Source of the DNA: JBJXFK01 sp046155505
Lineage (GTDB): Bacteria; Planctomycetota; Phycisphaerae; UBA1845; Fen-1342
NCBI GenBank assembly: GCA_046155505.1
Contig: JBJXFK010000234.1
Location: forward strand, 1-21,070
Direction of reading: 5' to 3'
DNA: 21,070 nt
Shown here: piece by piece, positions 15,456-21,070 of the stretch
How positions within the stretch are numbered: the stretch's first letter is position 1
Layout: the number at the start of each line of letters is the position of its first letter
Notes under the pieces: generated by a model
Seen by the model: only the letters and a program-made list of their open reading frames with translations
The model's database searches: none
What the model was told of the DNA's origin: nothing
Program-made: the position numbers and the translations under genes

Positions 15456-15484
15456 CGAACGGGTCGCGAATCCGATCCCGTTCG
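15456..15484. promoter_or_regulatory. Operator-like inverted repeat in the divergent gap
   Basis: CGAACGGGTCG (15456-15466) pairs with CGATCCCGTTCG (15473-15484) apart from one bulged T. It lies in the gap between the lectin gene and the second sigma gene. It could be a regulator site or a leader hairpin; there is no direct evidence for either. Confidence 0.35.
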
Positions 15485-15638
15485 AAAGACATAGGCGGAT
15501 CAGCGGTGCGGCGCGCCCGAAAATAATTCTCGCGTCGCGCGATGTGCGATCGGGCGCACGAGCCATGTGCGGCATTCAACAAAAAATCGCAGACGTATCG
15601 GGCGCGCACGCCCTCGATTCCGCCTGTGGTGTTTGGAG

Positions 15639-16250
15639 ATGACCGACGTAGCGAGTAAAATTTCCACGGAATGCAAACGGATGAACCCAGACGCCGCCCG
15701 AACGCTGTCCTGGCTCCTTGATCGCGTCGATGACGCGGAGCGGGCGAGCCTGACTCAGATTTTTCCCCTCATTTACGATGACCTACGCCGCGTCGCGCAG
15801 AAGTACATGTCCGACGAACGGTTCGGCCATACGCTGCAACCGACGGCGCTCGTGAACGAGGCCTTTGTGCGAATGCGCGGACGCAGCGCTCCCGTGTGCG
15901 GACATTCACACGCCCTGGCGCTCGCCTCGATCGCGATGCGTCGGATCCTCGTCGACCACGCGCGCATGCGCACGGCCGACAAGCGACTCGGCGGCGTCCG
16001 ACCAATCGCCCTCTCGGGCGGCGAGTCGCTCCAATCGCGCGATTTGGAGATTCTCGAACTAGACGAACTAATTCACCGGCTGGCCGCTCTCGACGCTCGG
16101 CGCGCGCGAGTGGTCGAGTTGCGCTTCTTCGCCGGCATGACCAACGAGGAAATCGCAGACGCCCTCGGCGTCGTTCGCTCGACGGTTGCCGAGGATTGGG
16201 CCGTCGCCCGAGTCTGGCTGCGCTCGCAGTTGCGGGGAGACGCGCAGTAA
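15639..16250 (+). CDS. ECF-type RNA polymerase sigma factor (TIGR02999-like, module 2)
   Basis: A 203-residue sigma factor paralogous to the one at 3208-3801. Region 2 includes FPLIYDDLRRVAQKYM, GHTLQPTALVNEAFVRM and LALASIAMRRILVDHARM. Region 4 includes VVELRFFAGMTNEEIA and the HTH LGVVRSTVAEDWAVARVWL. As in the paralogue, the DAED motif of region 2.2 is replaced, here by Gln67-Pro-Thr69-Ala. The start is unsure: ATG 15639 is used; ATG 15681 would give 189 residues, and ATG 15567 would add an unlikely basic extension. None has a well-spaced Shine-Dalgarno. The stop TAA overlaps the kinase ATG (TAATG), implying translational coupling. No anti-sigma gene is present. Confidence 0.92.
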   Translation: MTDVASKISTECKRMNPDAARTLSWLLDRVDDAERASLTQIFPLIYDDLRRVAQKYMSDERFGHTLQPTALVNEAFVRMRGRSAPVCGHSHALALASIAMRRILVDHARMRTADKRLGGVRPIALSGGESLQSRDLEILELDELIHRLAALDARRARVVELRFFAGMTNEEIADALGVVRSTVAEDWAVARVWLRSQLRGDAQ

Positions 16251-19200
16251 TGGATGCTGGCCAGCGATTTCAGGCGGCTGCTGAGTTATTTCTCGCGCTG
16301 CGCGAGATTCCGACCGATCAGATTGCTTCGATTCTCGATCAACAATGCGGAGAAGACGCCGCACTGCGCGCCGACGTGCAGCGACTGATCGATGCCCGTG
16401 ACGACCCGAGCGTCTTTCACACTCTGGCCGGGCAACTCCGATCGGTCAATGCCAACCTCCGGCGACTCTCCGAAACCAGTTTTCCCTCCAGCGGCGCGCC
16501 CTTCGTCACCGATGACGGATCGCCGGAAGAACGCGCAAACGACGTGATCGGCCCGTTTCGGCTGATCGAGCAAGTCGGCGAAGGTGGGTTTGGCCGCGTC
16601 TGGATTGCCGAGCAGAACGCGCCGGTCAAGCGAAGAGTGGCGCTAAAGCTCATCAAGGCCGGCATGGACAGCCGCGAAGTCCTGTCCCGTTTCGAGATGG
16701 AGCGACAGGCCCTGGCGGTCATGGAACATCCGGGCGTGGCTAAGGTTTTCGATGCCGGCATGACCGAGCGCGGCCGGCCCTATTTTGTGATGGAACACGT
16801 TCCCGGACCCGCCATTACAAGCTTCTGCGACTCCGGACGTCTGCGAATCCGCGAGCGGCTGAATCTGTTCACTTCCGTGTGCGATGCGGTACACCATGCC
16901 CACCAGAAAGGCATCATTCACCGCGACCTGAAGCCGTCGAACATCCTGGTCACACTCATTGACGGACGACCGTTGCCAAAGGTGATCGACTTCGGCATTG
17001 CCAAGGCCACCGGCTCGACACTTGGCGAGCACGATGCCTACACCGAGGTCGGCCGGCTGATGGGCACGCCGGAATACATGAGTCCGGAACAAGCTGGTGG
17101 AGGGCGCGACGTCGATACGCGCTCGGACGTGTATTCACTGGGTGTGATTCTGTACCAACTGCTGACCGGCACGCTGCCATTCGATGGGCAGATGTTGCGT
17201 GAGGCCGGTTCCGCCGGAATTGCGCGCATCATTCGTGAACTAGAGCCGCCCAAGCCGAGCACGCGTTTTTCGACGCTCATTGCCGAGCCCGTTACATGCG
17301 GGAGAGCCGCCAGCCCGACCGAAATAGCATCCCAACATGGCACCGACGTCCGGTCCTTGCAACGCGAACTGCGCGGCGACCTCGACTGGATCGTGATGAA
17401 GTGCCTTGAGAAAGACCGGTGCAGGCGCTACGAGTCGGTCAAGGAACTTGCAGTTGATGTCGAGCGCCACCAAGCCGGCAAGCCCGTCGTTGCCGCGCCG
17501 CCCAGCTTTGAGTACGCGTTCGGAAAGTTTGTCCGCCGCCATCGCATGGCGCTCGCCGCAACCAGCGCGGTGCTCTTCACACTGATCCTCGGCTTCGGCG
17601 TTTCAACGGTCTTTTACTTCCAGGAGCGCGACGCACGTCGCCGCGCGGTCGACGCCGAGGCGACGCAGAAGTCGCTTCGGGAGCAGGCGGATGACGCGCG
17701 CGAAGCCGAGGCCAGTCAGCGCGCCGCGGCCGAAACGCAACGCGACATCGCCAGAACCGAAGCCGCCAAAGCCGAGAAGATCAACGCGTTTCTTCAGAAT
17801 ATGCTCTCGGCAATTGAGCCCGATCGGGCCAAGGGACGCGAAATCACCGTGCGCGAGACGCTCGACGAGGCCAGCGCTCGTATCGACGACGACGCGTTGC
17901 ACGACGAGCCGGACGTGCAAGCGGCGCTTCGCTCAACCATTGGCAGGGTGTACGCCCGGCTGGCTCGTTATGAGGACGCCGAGCGGCACCTGGTGGCCGC
18001 GCTCAACGCGCGACGCGCACTCTTCGGTGAAGAGCACGCGCTCGTTGCGTCGAGCATGCTCGAACTGGGCTCACTCCGCTATATCCAGGGCAACTACGCT
18101 GCGGCGGAAGTGCTGTTTCGACAATGCGTTGCAATGCGGGTGATGCTGCTCGGCGAGAAGCACCCCGACGTGATGACAGCGCAGCACGCGCTGGCGGCGA
18201 ATTGCTCCGCACGCGGACAGTTGGACGAGGCCGACGCGCTCTTTGCCGCCGCGATGGACGCCCGCCGCGATGCCAGGCAGGACGACGATCTGGCAACGGC
18301 CGACTCACTCAACGAGTGGGGCCAGGTCAGACATACCCGCGGCGACTTTGACGGTGCTGAAAGATTGTGGCGCGAAGCGCTCGAGATCGGGCAGCGCGCC
18401 GGCGGCGAAGATAGTCAGACGATTGCGACGACTTACAACAATCTCGCGGCGCTGCACTATTCGCGCGGCGACTATCCCGCTGCGATCGACCACTTCCAAC
18501 GCGTGCTCGACATTCGCCGCAGAGTGCTTGGGGCGGAGCATCCTGATACGGCAGCCTGCCTGCGCAATTTGGCCACCGCACTTGCGGCGACCTCGCGACT
18601 CGCCGAAGCCGAAACCCACTATCGCGATGCCCTGGAATTGCAGCGCCGCAGCCTCGCCCCAGACCATCCACACGTCGCAACCACAGCGGAAGGACTGGCC
18701 GTTGTGTTGCTCATGCTCGGCGACTACGACCAGGCCGAAACGCTGCAACGCGAGGCGCTCGACATTCGAACACGCGCGTTTCCACCCGATCACCCGCTGG
18801 TCGCACAGTCTCACTACTTCATGGGCCGGGTGCTGATCGACCGCGAACGCTATGGCGAGGCCGAAGCCGCGATTCGAACGGCGCTCGAACTGCGCCGCAA
18901 GTCCTCCGAGGATCTTGTCGTCGCTGACATCCTGGCGAATCTCGGTCGCGTGCGGCGGTTGCAAGGAGACCTCGTCGATGCAGAGCGTTTCGTTCGCGAG
19001 GCGGTCGCCCTAGCGCGCCGCGTCGGCGGCGAAGGCCATCCGCGACTCGCGATGGCGCTCAACGAACTCGGACTGGTGCTCGAACCGCTCGGTGACGTTG
19101 CCGCCGCCGAGCAGACTTTTCGAGACGCGCTGGCGATTCAGCGGGACCGCCAGATGCTCACGCACCGCGATGCGGCGAGCGTGATGCACAACCTCGGCGA

Positions 19201-19354
19201 ACTACTTCATCGTTGCCGCAAGGCGAGCGAAGCCGAAGCGCTGCTGCAAGAGGCTCTTCGGAATCGCGCGAGCTCGCTGCCGGAAGGCCATCGATTAATC
19301 GAATCCACCCGCGCCGCCCTCAGCGCTGTGCAAGGCGAAGTGCGCGAGCCATAG
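16250..19354 (+). CDS. Transmembrane Ser/Thr protein kinase with TPR tail (module 2)
   Basis: A 1034-residue kinase paralogous to that at 307-3201. The catalytic domain spans about residues 102-410: GEGGFG (110-115), K133, E151, HRDLKPSN (D226, N231), DFG (247-249), GTPEYMSPE (272-280), D293. All catalytic residues are present. Compared with module 1 it has a longer insert around 335-375 before the C-lobe end. A membrane segment lies at about 434-456, followed by an Ala/Glu/Arg-rich probable coiled coil (about 458-515), then TPR repeats with a period near 42 residues (about 560-1025; for example GGEDSQTIATTYNNLAALHY). Its ATG shares a base with the sigma stop codon, and GGGGAG lies 10 bases upstream. 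Longer frames that start inside the sigma gene are rejected. The TPR ligand is unknown. Confidence 0.95.
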   Translation: MDAGQRFQAAAELFLALREIPTDQIASILDQQCGEDAALRADVQRLIDARDDPSVFHTLAGQLRSVNANLRRLSETSFPSSGAPFVTDDGSPEERANDVIGPFRLIEQVGEGGFGRVWIAEQNAPVKRRVALKLIKAGMDSREVLSRFEMERQALAVMEHPGVAKVFDAGMTERGRPYFVMEHVPGPAITSFCDSGRLRIRERLNLFTSVCDAVHHAHQKGIIHRDLKPSNILVTLIDGRPLPKVIDFGIAKATGSTLGEHDAYTEVGRLMGTPEYMSPEQAGGGRDVDTRSDVYSLGVILYQLLTGTLPFDGQMLREAGSAGIARIIRELEPPKPSTRFSTLIAEPVTCGRAASPTEIASQHGTDVRSLQRELRGDLDWIVMKCLEKDRCRRYESVKELAVDVERHQAGKPVVAAPPSFEYAFGKFVRRHRMALAATSAVLFTLILGFGVSTVFYFQERDARRRAVDAEATQKSLREQADDAREAEASQRAAAETQRDIARTEAAKAEKINAFLQNMLSAIEPDRAKGREITVRETLDEASARIDDDALHDEPDVQAALRSTIGRVYARLARYEDAERHLVAALNARRALFGEEHALVASSMLELGSLRYIQGNYAAAEVLFRQCVAMRVMLLGEKHPDVMTAQHALAANCSARGQLDEADALFAAAMDARRDARQDDDLATADSLNEWGQVRHTRGDFDGAERLWREALEIGQRAGGEDSQTIATTYNNLAALHYSRGDYPAAIDHFQRVLDIRRRVLGAEHPDTAACLRNLATALAATSRLAEAETHYRDALELQRRSLAPDHPHVATTAEGLAVVLLMLGDYDQAETLQREALDIRTRAFPPDHPLVAQSHYFMGRVLIDRERYGEAEAAIRTALELRRKSSEDLVVADILANLGRVRRLQGDLVDAERFVREAVALARRVGGEGHPRLAMALNELGLVLEPLGDVAAAEQTFRDALAIQRDRQMLTHRDAASVMHNLGELLHRCRKASEAEALLQEALRNRASSLPEGHRLIESTRAALSAVQGEVREP

Positions 19355-19948
19355 CACCTCGGCGTGTTCCTCGTCGCGAAATATGAGATCAAATACGGGA
19401 GTTGCTGCCCGTTGGGCGGTTTCGGCTTCGCCTTGCGTCGCTCGCCGTCGAAGTCGAAGTGCCGCGCGACTCTTTCTTCACCGATCCCGGGGCAGTCGGA
19501 GAATTCATTGGCATCGAGTATTTTTGTTTCGCGGGTGATATGTTCGGCAGTACGACTGCAACATTCGCGGTTCGGCGGCAGATTCTCCCGCCGAACCGGG
19601 CCCGCTGCGCAAGCGAGGACTCCGCGCGATCGCGCCCGAAAACCTCGCTCGCGCGTCGGACTCGGTTTGGGAGTTCGATCGAGCGGCGGTCGAAGGCCCG
19701 TCGCTGCCCCCCGGCAAGACCGCGGAACCGACAGCGAGACTCATGTTGACCTGGCGCGGCCCAAACGCTACCCTAACACTCAGATCGGTCGAGTTCGATC
19801 GATGCCAGCCAATGGACCCGCGACGGTCGGCCACGGAATCGCATCCCACGGACGGGGATCGTCGCAGTCAATCTCTTCTACCTGTTCCGCCGCGTCGGCA
19901 CTCAAGAGCGCTGGCGCGCTCCAACAGGACCGTGCTGGGCCTGCGCGC
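19355..19948 (+). other. Gap without a supported gene
   Basis: A plus frame from a TTG at 19402 to 19749 looks coding-like in its first half (EVEVPRDSFFTDPGAVGEFI, GIEYFCFAGDMFG) but becomes Arg-rich and featureless, and matches no family I know. It may be the residue of a lost gene. A perfect 11-bp hairpin lies at 19568-19598. No terminator with a T-tract is seen after the kinase gene. Confidence 0.35.
19568..19598. repeat. Perfect 11-bp inverted repeat
   Basis: CGGTTCGGCGG (19568-19578), loop of nine bases, CCGCCGAACCG (19588-19598). No T-tract follows on either strand, so it is not a standard terminator. It could be a factor-dependent terminator, an operator or a processing site. Confidence 0.6.
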
Positions 19949-20989
19949 ATGTCCAAAAAACAAACAATCCCATCCGTCATCGACCTCTCCAAGCAAACGA
20001 CCTTCGAAGCGGCGCTCGAGTCCTGCGGAATTCAGTGGGAGTCCGCTGTTACGCTCGCTCACATTCATGCGGTCGCGAAGCGAAGCTGTGCCGCCGCGCA
20101 GGCGTTCGTCAAAAACACGACCGATTCGTTGGCGCGCCGCAGTGCCCCGGACGAAACGGTAGTCCTGCAGTTGCTTCGCGCGGTCGTCGAGGGTGTTCTG
20201 CTTCCGGACCGGCTGCCGACCGAAGTCGTGGACAGCGAAGCGCTCGAACTCATCTTCTGGGAGTTTCAGGATTTCGAACGTAAGCGCGTCATCGCGCAGC
20301 GGCACTTGCTGGAACCCAAAAATCCCTGGTCCGTGCGCAGTGCCGTGCAGGCGGTTTGGTCAACTCGGATCTCGGTAGATCCTGGCCATAGTTGGATCGC
20401 TTCCGTTGCGGCAACTTCTGCACACTGGATGTCGATCTTGATTGCGCGCGAGTTGTGGATCGAGCATCAACTGATTGTCCATCCGCTCGACGGGGTAAGA
20501 CTCGCGGTCGACAAGCGCTGGCGCGAGTTCCAAACGCGCTGGTGCAACCAGCCGGTGCCCGCAGAGCTCTCGATGCTCCCGCTTACGATGAAGCGCGAGC
20601 TTCAGAAAGCGCGCCATTCCATGATGTTGCCGCTGCGCGCCATTTGGGGGCAGGGACCGGACGCAGTGCCGCTCGCCCGGACCTACATGGCCTGGGGGCA
20701 GTGTGAACCGCCGCCCGTGCATCCGTCTGAACTCGCGGAGTCGCAGCCGAACCCAACCCAGAAACCCGTGCGGCGGTCGGGGCGCCCGCGGCTGTCTCTG
20801 AACGAGGCGATCCGACGCAGGGATATCGTGGAAGACTGGAAACGAGCGGCTCAGGCCGGGGTTTCGCGGGCCGAGTTTGCGAAGCGAATAGGCATCGATG
20901 TCAAAACGTTGGAACGCTACCTGAGCTGGGATGCGGCGCAGCAGCGGCGGCGCGGCCGACCAACAAAACCCCCTGTCAAGTCCAATTGA
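19949..20989 (+). CDS. Unrecognised protein with C-terminal HTH and AT-hook-like motifs
   Basis: A 346-residue protein starting MSKKQTIPSVIDLSKQTTFE. The N-terminal 260 residues are mostly helical in character with several Trp (FWEFQDFERKRVIAQRHLLE, DKRWREFQTRWCNQP) and match no family I can name. A Pro-rich linker (about 255-274) leads to RRSGRPRLSL, a helix-turn-helix-like stretch at about 292-325 (DIVEDWKRAAQAGVSRAEFA and KRIGIDVKTLERYL), and RRRGRPTKPP near the end. The two GRP cores in basic context resemble AT-hooks. A DNA-binding role is likely; regulator, phage or mobile-element protein are all possible. The frame is open upstream to 19364, but that part is low-complexity and Arg/Ser-rich; ATG 19949 is chosen by composition, as no Shine-Dalgarno is visible. 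Confidence 0.7.
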   Translation: MSKKQTIPSVIDLSKQTTFEAALESCGIQWESAVTLAHIHAVAKRSCAAAQAFVKNTTDSLARRSAPDETVVLQLLRAVVEGVLLPDRLPTEVVDSEALELIFWEFQDFERKRVIAQRHLLEPKNPWSVRSAVQAVWSTRISVDPGHSWIASVAATSAHWMSILIARELWIEHQLIVHPLDGVRLAVDKRWREFQTRWCNQPVPAELSMLPLTMKRELQKARHSMMLPLRAIWGQGPDAVPLARTYMAWGQCEPPPVHPSELAESQPNPTQKPVRRSGRPRLSLNEAIRRRDIVEDWKRAAQAGVSRAEFAKRIGIDVKTLERYLSWDAAQQRRRGRPTKPPVKSN

Positions 20990-21005
20990 TTTGTTCGTTG
21001 TTTTT

Positions 21006-21040
21006 TTGGCCGCTCCAGTCCCGAAAACGCGGCCAATTTC
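21006..21040 (+). terminator. Possible terminator after the HTH gene
   Basis: TTGGCCGC (21006-21013) pairs with GCGGCCAA (21029-21036) across a 15-base loop, followed by TTTC. A seven-T run precedes rather than follows the stem, so its strength is uncertain. It is 16 bases past the stop at 20989. Confidence 0.45.
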
Positions 21041-21070
21041 GCGACAAACTTATTTAGCCGACCACGGTTG

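Noticed and set aside
15896..16249. Upstream extension of the second kinase frame into the sigma gene
   Set aside because: The extension is Arg-rich and overlaps the sigma region 2-4 coding sequence; the ATG at 16250 fits the N-terminus of the paralogue and the TAATG coupling.

Overview
The window looks like a chromosomal segment of a planctomycete, most likely a Phycisphaerae-like lineage. The evidence is high GC with strong GC3 codon bias, two sigma factors of the planctomycete-rich ECF family TIGR02999, each followed directly by a transmembrane Ser/Thr kinase with a long TPR tail, and four large secreted proteins ending in dockerin-type EF-hand repeats. The taxonomic call is inference from gene content; there is no rRNA or other phylogenetic marker in the window.

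Layout. 1-300: the end of an IS66-type element (outer inverted-repeat edge near 125, start of a small accessory gene at 49) sits in a remnant of a helicase/type III restriction (Res-like) gene. 307-3801 (minus): ECF sigma factor plus TPR kinase, module 1. 3940-11157 (plus): three secreted proteins (a beta-helix protein, a small jelly-roll/Ig protein and a 1346-residue mosaic of beta-helix, RCC1-like, TSP3, LamG, Ig and dockerin parts), with an IS4-type transposase remnant between the first two. 11158-12819: a decayed region with an integrase-type transposase fragment, several strong hairpins/terminators and a zinc-ribbon fragment. 12820-15369 (minus): a secreted lectin/autotransporter-type beta-strand protein with a dockerin tail. 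15639-19354 (plus): ECF sigma factor plus TPR kinase, module 2. 19355-19948: no supported gene. 19949-20989 (plus): an unrecognised protein with a C-terminal HTH flanked by two AT-hook-like GRP motifs. A candidate terminator closes the window.

How the genes may work together. Both sigma-kinase operons face away from a gene for a secreted dockerin-tailed protein. Both sigma factors lack the acidic DAED motif of sigma region 2.2 and carry a Thr at the equivalent place, as in sigma factors activated by phosphorylation. The best hypothesis is two paralogous membrane-kinase -> phospho-sigma switches controlling surface or secreted dockerin proteins. Two of the secreted-protein genes also share a two-box upstream motif with identical spacing (CTGA, 15 nt, TTTCGTGTGA), a candidate ECF-type promoter. 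This regulatory link is inferred, not shown.
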